Below the pieces are notes generated by a model that was not told the origin of the DNA, ran no database searches, and saw only the letters and a list, made by a program, of their open reading frames with translations. DNA of 64,000 nucleotides from Notospermus geniculatus (taxonomy: Eukaryota > Nemertea > Pilidiophora > Heteronemertea > Lineidae): NCBI GenBank assembly GCA_002633025.1, contig NMRB01002303.1, positions 49,657-113,656 on the forward strand, in the 5' to 3' direction. The position numbers were made by a program, and so were the translations under genes. Positions 20,961 to 32,348 of the stretch are shown in pieces. Positions within the stretch are counted from its first letter, which is position 1. Each line of letters starts with the position of its first letter.

Positions 20961-22592
20961 GTGGTTAAAAAATGTAGCAGAAACGATCAGAAAATGTAGA
21001 TCAGTTATTTTGAGGAGACATTTTATTGGGTCACGCTGTAATTTCCTTTGTCAGATTCCGTTCCGTGCGAACAATTACCTGTCAGCCTTGAATGATCAGC
21101 GACAATCAAGCAAATCCAATGTCTTCACGCGGTAGAATTATTCCAGTCACTCCGACCTTGTTAAAGCTTCGGGTTCAATTGATTGAAAAGGTGAAGTGGA
21201 TTTCAAGGCGATTTCAAAGTTGATTATGGTAACAGGTTAAATCGGGTCAAAATGATTAAGTCGCTAACATCCCATGGATTACGGCCGGGAGAGTGAAAGT
21301 TAATTAAAGTTTCGATTTAGTATGTTTGGCATCGTCAGATTCTGATGGAAGGTCGCTTGAAGTGGACACTCAAAGTCTAATTGAACAGAGGTCGCTGATA
21401 GAATTAGCTATCAATTAGCTTGGCAGTGACGGTGCGTATGTCGTCACGGGAGGCGCCATCATCGTGATCCAATATGGTCGCCATGGGCCAACTGCTCCTC
21501 GCATTTTTGCAGTTTTAATCAGTGCCGCCTAGCGTCAAGAGTTAGAAATAACTTTTCTCAGCCTTAAGGGGAAGCGAGGGTGTCTTGACCTGCACTTCAT
21601 GTACACCATACACGCTCAGTACATTAAAGTACACATGTAGTTCCAGTAAGTAAAATCCACAAGTGTCATGGCTGCCCCGTCTCGGAAAATCTGGCAGCAT
21701 TCATGGAATTCACCTGCGGAGTACTCTATATCTGTTGAAAATATTGCTATCAAAAGGGGTGGACAAAGCAGAAAAACCTAGAACTTTATGATACGCATGT
21801 TGTTTGATCTTCAAAATGTAACATTTCTTGGGAAAGTCTTCCGACAACTAGTCTTAATTGTTTCAGCTTATTAGCTAATTAGTGCGTTCTAAGACACGTC
21901 TCGTTCAGTTCCTTTTGACTGATAGACCCGGAGGTGCCTTCATTAGCGAGGTTTCGCAAGCGACCGGTTAGGCCATACGACAACGTTTATCTTTTGTACT
22001 TGTACTTTTATGGTATTTTGGCATGTTTATTTTACAACTTCTGACCACGTTCCAAAAATTCACAACGTCATCTTGCCCTTAAAGAAGACACTTTTCTTCC
22101 AATGTTTTCCCAAAAAGTCATTAATTCGGAGAAAATCAGTACACAGAAGATGTCGTCTGCTCATGCTACCGGACAACGTAATGAAGTTTTTTTTCTTCGG
22201 AACACTGATCGAGGGCGTGCTCTCCATTGTAAGCAATACCTTCCCTAGTTTGTATTGCATTTTTCTTGCTTTTGGCTCAACCAGGTCATCCCCACCACTG
22301 CTTGCAGATCGTGGCAAAGCAGCCAATCAGAACCCAGGCATCTCGATTGGTCGGTGAACCGGGACAGGTTTGACAGGAATAAATGAATTACTCCTGCACA
22401 GAGCATCAATAACTTTACAGGGAATGTGATCGCGTATAATTGGTTACCATCAATATCAGCGTATAAGAAATCATCGTTTATACGAAATGGCCAGATACTG
22501 GAAAAATTGCTGCAGAGATGATGGGGCAACGCTGGGTTTTGACTAGATTACGGGGCATGAACCCTTGTTGTAGGCCTATCACAAACAATCTC
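20961..22592. other. No feature recognised
   Basis: This 1.6-kb stretch shows no strong inverted repeats and no protein-like exon. A 115-codon ORF at 22010-22357 has no supporting features. It may be intron of the GPCR gene. Confidence 0.4.
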
Positions 22593-22595
22593 TAA

Positions 22596-23820
22596 TGCCT
22601 AGGTCACATATCCACTCCGGGGCCCGTACGGCGAGTAAAAACAGACATTTTGGCCAATTTCAGCCAATTTCGTATACGGTGCCCGGCCGGTTCCCTCACG
22701 GTTGCCACGGGCACCGGACATTTTTCACCAGCCGTGCGGGCGCCGCATTGATTAGCTGGCTGCTCCCAATTCTCCCGGCGTTTTCATCTGACCGGTAGGC
22801 CGTAGAAAGCCCGTAGAAGGTCCCAGTGTCCCCTACGGGTCCTGTGCGGACTCCTGCCGGTGACCGGGCGGGCTTCGCACGATTTTTTTCTGCCAATTCT
22901 CGTGAAAAAATAATTGACGGGCGCCTTGCGGTTCTCAAGGGTGCCGCACGGCACCCGGCCGGTCGCCATGAGTACCCCGGCCGGGCCCCAACCGGGCGCC
23001 TTGCGGCGCATCTGTTCATTGGACGGAGCTCGGAAGCTTACCACACGGCAACAGGCCGGCACCTTTATGTCTAGGTCACATATCCACAGGGCCCCTTACG
23101 ATTTTACCCACCCGACGGCTTGCCCTGGATTTTAGAGACCGTACGGGCCCATTACGACTTTCATGTGGTCACATATTTTACGGCGTTCGGGCGGTGCCCG
23201 GCGAAACTTGGTGGAGAGTAATCGCAAGACGCCCGTCAACAAACCGTGAAGGTGTCGGCCGGATGCCGTGCGGTAAGCTTCCGAGCTCCGTCCGATGAAC
23301 AGGTGGTACACCGCACGGTACCCGTCAAACTTTTTTCACGAGAATTGGCAGACAAAATCGTGCGAAGCCCGCCCGGTCACTGGCAGGAGCCCGCACAGGA
23401 CCCGCAGGGTACACTACGGGCCTTCTACGGGCTTTCTACGGCCTACCGATCACATGAAAACGCCGGGAGAATTGGGAGCAGCAAGCTAATCAATGCGGCG
23501 CCCGTTTGGCTGGTGAAAAATGTCCCGGTGCCCGTGGCGACCGTGAGGGAACCGGCCGGGCACCGTACGAAATTGGCGAAAATCGGCCAAAATGTCTGTT
23601 TTTACTCGCCGTACGGGCCCCGGAGTGGATATGTGACCTAGGCCGATTGTTGACGGGTCTTGCGATTACTCTCCACCAATTTTCACCGGGCACCGTAGAA
23701 TATGTGACCACACACACCGTAGACATGAAATTCGTAATGGACCCGTACGGTCTCTGAAATCTACGGCAAGCCGCCGGTGGGGAAAATCGTAGGGGGCCCG
23801 GTGGATATGTGACCTAGGCA
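22596..23820. mobile_element. GC-rich element interrupted by an inverted copy of itself
   Basis: The ends are TGCCTAGGTCACATATCCAC and GTGGATATGTGACCTAGGCA with TAA on both sides (22593-22595, 23821-23823). Four blocks are present: A (22596-23068), B (about 23069-23246), A' = inverse of A (about 23247-23642), B' = inverse of B (about 23643-23820). The order A-B-A'-B' is what results if an element with left part A and right part B' received an inverted copy of itself (B plus A'). The copy at 63699-63917 has an A-type left end and a B'-type right end, supporting A...B' as the original element. The 3-bp TAA duplication fits a Harbinger-like mechanism. Confidence 0.85.
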
Positions 23821-23879
23821 TAACAAGATGACATTGTAAATGGCGTATGGTTCCCGATGTGCTTCTTCCGGTACATGAA

Positions 23880-23970
23880 CGGTACATTGATAGAGATCAC
23901 GATACGTTGATAGAGATCAGGTACATTGATGGAGATCAGGATACATTGACAGAGATTAGGATACATTGAC
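23880..23970. repeat. ~20-bp minisatellite, GATACATTGATAGAGATCAG
   Basis: Four to five imperfect tandem copies of RGTACATTGATAGAGATCA-type units, ending at GGATACATTGACTG. Confidence 0.85.
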
Positions 23971-24054
23971 TGATGGATTACGATGAGGCCCATAGAACTT
24001 GATCTCATGCCAATAACTCCTCCCCTAATTGACCTTGGCCTTGATATCTGATGG

Positions 24055-24235
24055 TTCTAGGACAAAATGAACCCGGATAAAACGTACCCGGACAATTGGT
24101 GTTGGACAAAAGGTACCCGGACAAAATGTACCGAGGACATACCTAGGACAAAATGTACCTAGGATAAAAGGTACCCGGACAAATGGTACCTTTTCCCGGT
24201 ACATTTTGTCCTAGGTACGTTTTGTCCGGGTATGT
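24055..24235. repeat. Minisatellite foldback of GGACAAAATGTACC units
   Basis: At least seven variants of CCCGGACAAAATGTACC or CCTAGGACAAAATGTAC lie in direct orientation (24058-24190), followed by inverted copies (TACATTTTGTCCTAGG and ACGTTTTGTCCGGGTA). Confidence 0.85.
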
Positions 24236-24255
24236 TTTTTCCTGTCACCATATAT

Positions 24256-24646
24256 TTGATCATCAAGGTCACTGCATGATCGAAATGGGCATTCTCAATA
24301 ACCTAAGTACATGTATGTCTGATATCATGGCTCTACCTCTACCACAGGCAGAGATATTTCAAATTAACACGTTTGACCTTGACCTTGACCTCTGATTATC
24401 GAGGTCGTTGCATAATCGAAATCGGCATCCTCAATAACCTAAGTATAGGTGATATCATGCCTCTACTGTACCTCTACCACAGGCAGAGATATTTCAAATT
24501 ATCAAGTTTGACCTTGACCTTGACCTCTGACCATCGAGGTCGTTGCATAATCGAAATGGGCATCATCAATAACCTAAGTATGGGTGATATCATGCCTCTA
24601 TCTCTTCCACAGGCAGAGATATTTCAAATTATCAAGTTTGATATAT
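24256..24646. repeat. Satellite of ~135-bp units, inverted relative to 430-800
   Basis: Three units with period 135-138 bp; TCGAGGTCGTTGCATAATCG recurs at 24399 and 24534. They contain TGACCTTGACCTTGACC clusters, the complement of the TCAAGGTCA words at the left end of the window. Confidence 0.9.
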
Positions 24647-24840
24647 CAAAATCTCATGATATTTCAATCACTCGGACACGTGAGGTTGAGAATTTTAACA
24701 CAGTCCAGTCCTTGGATAAGCAGGCATGAACTAAGACTTGTTTCATGTTGCACCTAAGTTCGTCATTTTGACGAAGCAGAGTTTTTCAGCATGGCCATCG
24801 TTTTTCAGCGATGGGCATGCCCATTGCAGACTGCAGTTAA

Positions 24841-24991
24841 AGCGGGCCATACACGATCAATATTATTGCACAATATGGGGCCCAAATAGGGGCATGTGGT
24901 TCTGGCGTGATGGGTGGAAGAAAGATTGGCAATAACATTACCCATTTTGGTCCTCATATTGTGCAATAATATTGAACGTGTATGGGCGGCT
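24841..24991. mobile_element. TTAA-type foldback, family AGCGGGCCATACACGATCAA (copy 1)
   Basis: TTAA at 24837-24840; left end AGCGGGCCATACACGATCAA followed by TATTATTGCACAA. The right end is the inverse, finishing CGTGTATGGGCGGCT. A second copy is at 48540-48688. Confidence 0.9.
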
Positions 24992-26490
24992 TACATGTAA
25001 GTGGACACTCCACCACGATGGCGTATTCAATGTCGTTCGTGCACGTAATCATGATCAGCGTTTTAGAGAAGGGCCGTTTTGACAGTTATCGACCTTGGGT
25101 TCAATCTGAGTTAGCGTTTGCATTAGATCAACATAATGCTTATCATGTCGATGCCATCAATAACTGCGCCGAACTCCAGGATGAGATTCATCACTGACGT
25201 ACGTCAACCCAAAATGGAAATGATCTCGGTTGGTTGAAATCAGTCAAGTGGAAGGGGGCCATCAACCAGAGCGAATGATGGAGCCTCGTGGATGAAAACC
25301 AAACTCGCTAGCCCAGTGGTACGGCGTTCCGCGTTTTCGGTTTGCTCCACTTGTACCACTGGCTTCATACGCCCTCATCACTCTGCTCGGAATGAGCACA
25401 GTGAATAAAAATCCGATCTACAGCTAGTTCTACAGCTAGTTTTACACCCTAATAAAATCATAATCGTACTGTCAAGTGTAGAAATGTACCAAAACCCCAA
25501 ACTCACACCATGATTTTTAAACATTTGTTCATTATATTGTGTTGCACTTTTTGCGGCGAATTACACGCATGGCTGTGCTTCGGTTCGGTCGTTCCGGCAG
25601 AAATAGTTTCCATTTTAGAAGCAACCAAATCAATGCACCAATCAGGTTTGTCGAATTTGATCACATGATTTTGTGAAGGTAAACATAACCACGTGCTACC
25701 TGGAGGCAGCCATCTTAAATGACGTCATTCCTAGGCGAAAAGAAGTACGGGGCACTGACGTTTGAAGGCAGAGTCACTAAAGGTGAAACCGTGTGACCTC
25801 TGCATAGGAGATTGGATGAAAACAGTGGTGAGAGGACTAAAATACCTCGGCGAAAGTCTTATGAATAAACCATGACACTGCCCCCTTGTGGTGAGAAAGA
25901 GCTATTACTCGTAAAAGTACATTTGGAGTTAGCAGATACTAATAAAAAGTTATCTTATATTAGTTTATGGTTTTGGACAAGTGCACGGCGATCGTCGGCT
26001 GAAAGAATTTTTTGTCGTTTTTCCTCCCAGGGTGGCCCCGCGTCTCATCATTTTTACCGGTTGATGATTTTATTATGGTTGCTCTGCCTCCGCTGATTGC
26101 CGTCGGCGTTCGTCTCCACGATTTCTGGTTATTTCTCAAACATAATAAAACTCACCGACGTGGACAAATCAGAGACAAATAAAAGAAAAACTTAGGAAGA
26201 CATCTTGAAATAACCAATGTCGTATCTTGGGGACATACATGTAGTTGTTTCTTTCTTGTTAAAATCGTGGTTTTTGTCCAACTTCCTTCCAGTTATGGTA
26301 ACAACGCATTATCATACCCTGCAGTGATTGATAGGAATGGAAGGTTTGAAAATCTGATTGACACATACGTCAATCGTGGGTGTTTGCTGCTAATTGTTCA
26401 TTTGCTGACGACCTTTTCACGGTTTTTCTTACTTAGCGACTAATGGACACAGAACAAATCGCGATATTCAGCTCTTGCTGAATGTAACAC
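24992..26490. other. No gene recognised
   Basis: ORFs at 24982-25197 and 25872-26096 lack splice support or motifs. A short inverted pair (AGCCCAGTGGTAC near 25311, GTACCACTGGC near 25355) resembles half of a tRNA A-box repeat but has no B-box partner. Confidence 0.4.
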
Positions 26491-26814
26491 TACGGTGGCC
26501 CATTGAGCTCATTGAAAAATTATTTGCCTGTGCATTTTTTCGAAGGTTTGAATTTTTTTCTTGGCGGTTTGTAAAATTTTTAGAAGTTCCCAGCGCGGTG
26601 AGAATGTTTCCACCGCGGTGAAATGGAAACGTTTTCACCGAGGTGGAAACGTTTTCACCACGGTGGAAACATTCTCACCGCGGTGAAAAGGTTTTCACCG
26701 CGGTGGGAACTTCGAAAAATTTTACAAACCCCCCAAGAAAAAAATTCAAACTTCGGAAAAAAATGCAAAGGCAAATACTCTTATCAATGAGCTCTATGGG
26801 CCACTGGGGTTCTA
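26491..26814. mobile_element. 324-bp foldback, termini TACGGTGGCCCA, with CACCGCGGTG array
   Basis: The left end TACGGTGGCCCATTGAGCTC matches an inverse at about 26787-26814. The arms include GTTTGAATTTTTTTCTTGG. The centre holds eight or so CACCGCGGTG palindromes and variants spaced about 20 bp apart by GAAACGTTTT or GAAAAGGTTTT. It shares termini and design with 7803-8382. Confidence 0.85.
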
Positions 26815-26853
26815 ACTTCTCTTCTGGAGCTCATGCAACGTTTCGATCCTTAA

Positions 26854-27011
26854 AGCTGAACTGCATGAACAAAAACACTGCAGCGCCGCGGTATGGTGGT
26901 CTACAGAACTACAAACACCCTCCAAATTGAACGTTCTTTTTATTCCTTTCTTTCATGTTGGTCTTCATTTCTGTCACGGCGCCGCGCTATTCTTGTTCAT
27001 GCAGTTCAGCT
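26854..27011. mobile_element. TTAA-type foldback, family AGCTGAACTGCATGAACAA
   Basis: The termini are AGCTGAACTGCATGAACAA and its exact inverse, with perfect TTAA flanks at 26850-26853 and 27012-27015. Confidence 0.9.
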
Positions 27012-27462
27012 TTAAGTGAAAATATCTTCCTAACGATAAACAAAACTTCAAAGGTAGATATGACGTCATTATCGTCTGCGAGTTAGACTTCGGGTCACCT
27101 TAGGCAAGTAGGACAGTCGGAAGAAATTGGAGGGCTTCCTTCTGAAACTACGGACTGATGACTGTCTGAACTTTCCTTCTATCCGGAGGGTGGACATAAC
27201 AGCGTCTGATATTTGACTGCCGGATGGTGAACAACAAAAGAGACTGGAATTGCACTGTCTGTTCCCTAAACTATCAAAGACCGCTTCTTATTTTGCATCT
27301 TTTATCTGAATATTTGCTGCTAGCAGCGACTTAACATGGGAGGCTTATTCTTAAATACCTTGGTATCTCGTGCGTATGTTTCAAATGGATAATGCATTAG
27401 CCTCATTCTGAATGCAGCGGGTTTGGGTGACACAACCAAGAACCCCGCTCAGTGTTTTCAAA

Positions 27463-27648
27463 ATGGCGTCTGGCGTCCAACATTTCTCGCTTCGAGCATT
27501 CAACGAGGTAGTGCAGCGAATGTCGGCGAGGTGGATTCTCAGTGACCTATCCCAACGACGTTTTGTACCATTAGCTAAATATCCTGCGGATAGTCCGTTG
27601 AAGAAAGCACCCTGCTATCTCATTTCGACTCCTGCCGCTTGCTGTTAG
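27463..27648 (+). CDS. Weak candidate: ORF beginning MASGVQHFSLRAF
   Basis: The ATG at 27463 has a fair context (TCAAAATGG) and opens 61 codons with basic and hydrophobic residues that could act as a mitochondrial-type presequence. A GAG/GTAGTG at about 27508 could be a donor. Nothing further supports it. Confidence 0.15.
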   Translation: MASGVQHFSLRAFNEVVQRMSARWILSDLSQRRFVPLAKYPADSPLKKAPCYLISTPAACC

Positions 27649-28027
27649 CGCTGCACACAGATGCACACGATATATGTCGGGTCATTAGAGACTTTCGGCA
27701 CCGTCAAATTTCCCTCCCGTATGACGTATCCCTAGGGATTTTGACGTGACGTCATCAGTTTTTGACGTCTCGGCGAAGCGTGATACGTCATACGGACACG
27801 GAATCACGCATGAATCCTATTTCATACGGGGGGCTTTACGTATGGTTTCGATCAAATTAAACTTGCATTTTCATATAGGTTGATAGTTGTATTATCTTTT
27901 CATCTATATATAGTGGTTCGTAAAGTATTTTAGATTGCATTAATAAATTTCGTCCTGCAATTATAATTTTGTTGAGAGATTTGGAGGTGTTTTTAATTGC
28001 TGCGAAATTCGTCGTCTGTAGGCCTAA

Positions 28028-28312
28028 AGCCGGCGGCACACGAGTGCAATTTTGTCTCTGACGTTGCCTCCATAGGAGTTTTCTGTCTCAGCATCCTGTC
28101 ACCGCACAGAGTGCGTCAGCCGCCGCACACGATTGCAAATTTGCCTCCCGTAGATGCGGCGTAACGTCATTTCAAACATGTTTGATCTGCATTGGCGACA
28201 AAAAAATCCGTCTGTGCCTCTGCCTCCGTGCCACCGCACACGATGACATTTGCACGTAGGAGGCAAAAATCTCCATAGTTGGAGGCGAAATTGCACTCGT
28301 GTGCGGCCCGCT
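28028..28312. mobile_element. TAAAG-type foldback, family AGCCGGCGGCACACGAGTGC
   Basis: The left end AGCCGGCGGCACACGAGTGC continues AATTTTG; the right end is its inverse (GCACTCGTGTGCGGCCCGCT). Flanks CTAA and TTAT. Confidence 0.9.
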
Positions 28313-28349
28313 TTATTACCAATCCGAAGCCCTGATTTGCCCTGACCCA

Positions 28350-28640
28350 AAATTAGCAAGGCCTATAGCAAGGCCTAGGCCTAGCTAGGCTAGGCCTCCA
28401 ATGCCTCCCAGCAGTAGGCCTAGGCATAGGCCTAGCTAGGCCTACCAAGATGAAGTTACCATAGCCTAGGTCTCCAGGATGAAGTTACCATGGGCCTACC
28501 ACCTACATGTAACTAGGCCTAGGCCAATTCATTTGTTTTTCTTGTTTGTAGCCTAGGCATAGGGTGGCCTAAGACGTAGGCTAATTCTTTTTTGTTTCAT
28601 GTTTTTGTCTAGGGTACCGGTAGGCCTAGGCTATGCCTGG
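28350..28640. repeat. AGGCCTAGGC-rich tract
   Basis: Dense overlapping words AGGCCTAGGC, GCCTAGCTAGGC and TAGGCATAGGCCTAG, plus two copies of ATGAAGTTACCAT about 40 bp apart. Confidence 0.8.
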
Positions 28641-28886
28641 TTGCCTAGTTTGGGTTTGGTAATGATTTTAAACTTGCATTGCAATTTTGCAGATCATCAT
28701 TTTCATACGGAGGGAGACGCTCGATCGATCGCTCTGCCGAAAGTAAATTTGATACACGCCTAACGTATCCGTGTCCGTATCATCGATACGTCATTTTCAT
28801 ACGGATACGTCATACGTCATGGCGTTGCCGAAAGTCTCTATTGACGGACGGAGCGTCCTTCCTGATATCTTAGGCCTATTTGCAAT

Positions 28887-28943
28887 CTTGGAGGAATTAT
28901 ACTGACTTAACATGTATAATTCAGTATAATTCCTCCAAGTTGC
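28887..28943. repeat. 57-bp hairpin TTGGAGGAATTATACTGA
   Basis: TTGGAGGAATTATACTGA pairs with TCAGTATAATTCCTCCAA around a short loop. A shorter relative is at 42017-42051. Confidence 0.85.
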
Positions 28944-29013
28944 AATTAAACTGTACTGAACCCTAAATACATGTATGAATGTTTAGTTTGAGGTATTTTA
29001 GAATAGAAATTAA

Positions 29014-29166
29014 ACCCTCGGCGTCGGGTCTTGGTTGCGACACCAAACCCGCGAGGGTGGAGCAAAAATTCCGTCCATACCCTCGGCGAAGCGCCTCGGG
29101 TTTGGACTATATTTTAGCTCCACCCTCGCGGGTTTGGTGTCGCAACCAAGACCCTCCGCCTCAGGT
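29014..29166. mobile_element. TTAA-type foldback, family ACCCTCGGCG
   Basis: TTAA at 29010-29013 and 29167-29170. Left arm ACCCTCGGCGTCGGGTCTTG, then GTTGCGACACCAAACCCGCG; the right arm is its inverse. The right TTAA is shared with the next element. Confidence 0.9.
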
Positions 29167-29170
29167 TTAA

Positions 29171-29374
29171 AGGAGCACGGTATTGCCACTTTTTCTCGAC
29201 AGCCGGCGCCACCGCGCCACTCTCCAACCCAAGGGTCTGACTACGTCTCGGCGAATGACCCGATTTGCTGCGTACATTTTGTAATGTATTTTTGTAGTTC
29301 GTCTTACTGCCGCTAGGTGGCTCCCTCTACGTCGGCAGTCAAATAACGCATTTGAGATCCAATACCCTGCTCCT
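29171..29374. mobile_element. TTAA-type foldback, family AGGAGCACGG (copy 2)
   Basis: AGGAGCACGGTATTGCCAC to the degenerate end TACCCTGCTCCT, flanked by TTAA at 29167-29170 and 29375-29378. It is inverted relative to 5483-5689. Confidence 0.9.
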
Positions 29375-29378
29375 TTAA

Positions 29379-29898
29379 TTCCTTAACTCTAAACATAGCT
29401 CGTAATTCAGCAAAAGAATCCCTGTGTATGGATGAAGAAGTCACTTAATGTCGCATTTCGGTGGTGATAACAGTTCTAATGTTTGAATAACGGGCCTGGT
29501 GCGACGTAAACTCATCAACAGTGCTAAATAATGCGCAACAAAAATCGCCAAATAATGGCTTCTCCCAATATTTCATTCATCAAAAACTGAACATGATGGA
29601 AATTGAGTTGGCAGCAGCCGAAGTGTTGCTGGGTGGGAGTCGAGTGTTTGCGCGATGATAAAGTTCCCGAACGAAAGCCGAGAAGATCGGAAAGAAGCAT
29701 TGTGAGATCTCTCCGAGCACATCACCACTCCTGGTGAAGAACACTTCAATAGGTTGTGGCCAGAAATTGCTTTGAAAGGATAAAGGAGCTCTTGCAGCTA
29801 AGAGGGGCATTTCAGAAAACAATAACACACTGAATGGCATAGCCCACTGCCTCAATAGGTGTCACTACTGGTTAAAACTATTAATGAAAGTGATACCA
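29379..29898. other. No gene recognised
   Basis: A minus-strand ORF (29580-29855) has a hydrophobic start but no other support. Confidence 0.35.
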
Positions 29899-30073
29899 GG
29901 TGTAATGTATGAGAATGCCTCCCGTATAACAAAGCCCGCTTTATTGTTCGGCGGACACTCAAATACAGAAAGACATGTTGATCGTGCCTCCCCCATTGTC
30001 ACGTCGCGGCTTATTCCGTCAATCTTTTGTTGGGAGGCACTGGCAAACGGGGGGCAGTGAAAAACATTACACT
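29899..30073. mobile_element. Foldback related to 2861-3101 (GGTGTAATG termini)
   Basis: GGTGTAATGTATGAGAATGC at the left and CAGTGAAAAACATTACACTG at the right. The core GTCGCGGCTTATTCCGTC matches the 56.5-kb copy. Confidence 0.65.
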
Positions 30074-31277
30074 GGGTCCAAACTTGACGCTAAGCGGGGA
30101 TATCTGGGAAAGGATATCACCACTAGTATCGACGGTAGGTTTCCATCTTGAAAAGTAGTGCGTGCGCGGAGCGAACAGTAGAAATTCTTCTGTTTGTAAA
30201 GCGGTTACCCCATCACGTCGTTTTCTACGCTTACAATATAGATACTGTTGTAGATAGGTGTACAAAGGTATAAAGTCGATACACATTAAATACAAACATC
30301 GGTAGAGTAAATATAAAGTAATAACAAAAATTCATATGAATATTTGGTAACAATAAAGTTATTCTGTTTCATTTTCGACAAGATAAATATTGTTTTCTGC
30401 AAATAATAACATTTTGAAAAAGAAGTCCGCGTCACTTGAAAGACCAAAAAGATGGCGGCCCCACCGACGATGACGTCAAGATTTTCAAGATGGCGATCTA
30501 GCGTCAATAGCAGTGTTAAAATTTCGTCGAAGTATCAAAAAATTTCAGCGCTGCGTGGAGTATGACCCGGGTCCTGATCATTTTCCCACAAAAGACGCCC
30601 ATTGTGTAAGACCTGGTTACTGTGTGCTGTCCTAGTTTAGCTTTGATCCCCATTGGGAATACCAAGCAGGAAGACGCGATATAATCGACAAAGTTGTCCG
30701 TCTCTTTCAACCTTCAACGCCACATAAGGTCTCGTGCGGCAAGAGAGCGGTGTTTCCTCTACAGATCTATCATCCTCCCTCATCGTGTCTTCTATTGTTC
30801 AGCCAAGGACGTTGTATAAACCGACTCCCGGTTAAACAAAGGCCACGTGAACTGTGGCTGTGGAAGCTCCATCGTCTCTCACAAAGGAACAACTTAATCT
30901 ACCTCCGGTATGAACACAACGCTTGCAAGAGACAACCATCTGCCATTATTAGCCATAATCCGAGATAGGCGTAATTTTTCCTGCCAAATAGAACACCAAC
31001 AAGATATTCTTCCAGGAGTAGCTTACCCGCCGCATACGGCGCAATTTTTCAACAAACTTTCTGAGTATGCGCAATAGAGGCTTACATGCGGGTCCCTGAA
31101 TTTGAAAAAATTATGAAAAAAATGACTGTGTTCGACGTGCACATTCATTCTAATCGCTCTCTTCATATTGGAAGAAAAAAGGGATTATTTGGCAACTGCA
31201 CCTTAACAAGAAAGGTGCATCGTTCGACAGAATGTTTTACCCAATCCGATTTGGAATATGACAAAAAAACTCAAAAA
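30074..31277. other. No gene recognised
   Basis: ORFs at 30750-30968 and 31086-31334 show no motif. TCAAGATGGCG occurs near 30484. Confidence 0.4.
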
Positions 31278-31893
31278 CATACGGGAGAATCCAACTTGGC
31301 CTCGACACGAGTCCATGTCATAAAAATTTTCTAAAATCTAATAATACCGTAATATAAAAGGGGTAGCATAATGGTAAATGGAACAACTTGTGTTATACCT
31401 AAGCTGTTCCATCTACCATTATGTTACCCCTACTATAGCTGAAAGGGTAAATGTCGTCCTGGGTATATACAAGATTACCCAGGATCTCAATCTTCACTAA
31501 AACAATACCCTGGGTGTAGTTTCGGTAGCCGAACATCACCCAGCATCGTCGAATGACACCTGGATTCGTGGTTATCTCGCCCGTGGGCACGTGACCGCCT
31601 GAGGAATGTCATGAACAGCTCCACTCAACAAGTACCGGGGCACGAGACCGCGAGATTCCACGAGATTTCTGAATAGGACTCGTTCGTAGGCACTGATTGC
31701 GGGTGCTGGGTGATGTTCAGCTACCGAAACTACACCCAGGGTATTGTTTTCGTGAAGATTGAGATCCTGGGTAATCTTGTATATACCCAGGACGACATTT
31801 ACCCTTTCAGCCCTACTATATTACGATATTTTTAGAACTTACAAAATTTTTATGACCTGGACTCGCGTCGAGGTAAGTTGGATTCTCCCGTAT
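31278..31893. mobile_element. 616-bp compound foldback
   Basis: The outer arms (ATACGGGAGAATCCAACTT and CTCGACACGAGTCCA) mirror 31840-31893. The inner arms (AAAGGGTAAATGTCGTCCTG, GTAGTTTCGGTAGC) mirror 31700-31815. A separate hairpin (31362-31428; GGGGTAGCATAATGGTA and inverse) interrupts the left arm only. Confidence 0.85.
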
Positions 31894-32348
31894 ACTGTTG
31901 GTTCCATCCGAACGGATGTGGAGATAATACACATGATGACAGGGACCGGATACCCTGACTTCAAAGAAATGTAGTTGGCCTCGATGTAAGACAACGCGTT
32001 TTTCCTCGCCAATCCAACAATAATACACAGAACGCCCTTTCCGCCGGAAACAATCTAACAAGATAATTTCACCTTCGACAGAGCGAGAGATGCCTGGAGG
32101 GTGGCCGCCATGAATGATGATATTAATGGCATTAAAACCCCAAGACATGATGGACTGCCATCTTTAGCATGAAACGCCAGCCTTTGGTTTTATGGTAATC
32201 GGGGTTGGTGGCTTACTCGGCTTGTGCGTTCAAAGATGTCGCTTGTGGTTAGCAAGATCTGATGGAACTGTCTCGTAGAGATACAAAAAACAACAGACAA
32301 GAAGTTGACAGACGGAATAGTCCATGAACCAGACCCCAAATTTTGCAG
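31894..32348. other. No feature recognised
   Basis: No exon-like sequence. Short minus-strand ORFs overlap the palindrome edges. Confidence 0.35.

Larger units (their letters stand above)
27686..28836. mobile_element. ~1.15-kb element with AGAGACTTTCGGCA inverted ends
   Basis: The left end AGAGACTTTCGGCA matches TGCCGAAAGTCTCT at about 28822. The subterminal arms share GTATGACGTATCC, GATACGGACACGGAT-type and CATACGG words on opposite strands. The interior contains a younger TAAAG foldback (28028-28312) and an AGGCCTAGGC-rich tract. Confidence 0.7.

Noticed and set aside
22696-23757. Several Arg/Gly/Pro-rich ORFs on both strands
   Set aside because: They mirror each other because of the inverted arms of the GC-rich element; no domain is visible.
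25305-25370. AGCCCAGTGGTACGGCG as a tRNA or SINE A box
   Set aside because: No B box follows; the segment instead forms a small inverted repeat with GTACCACTGGC.
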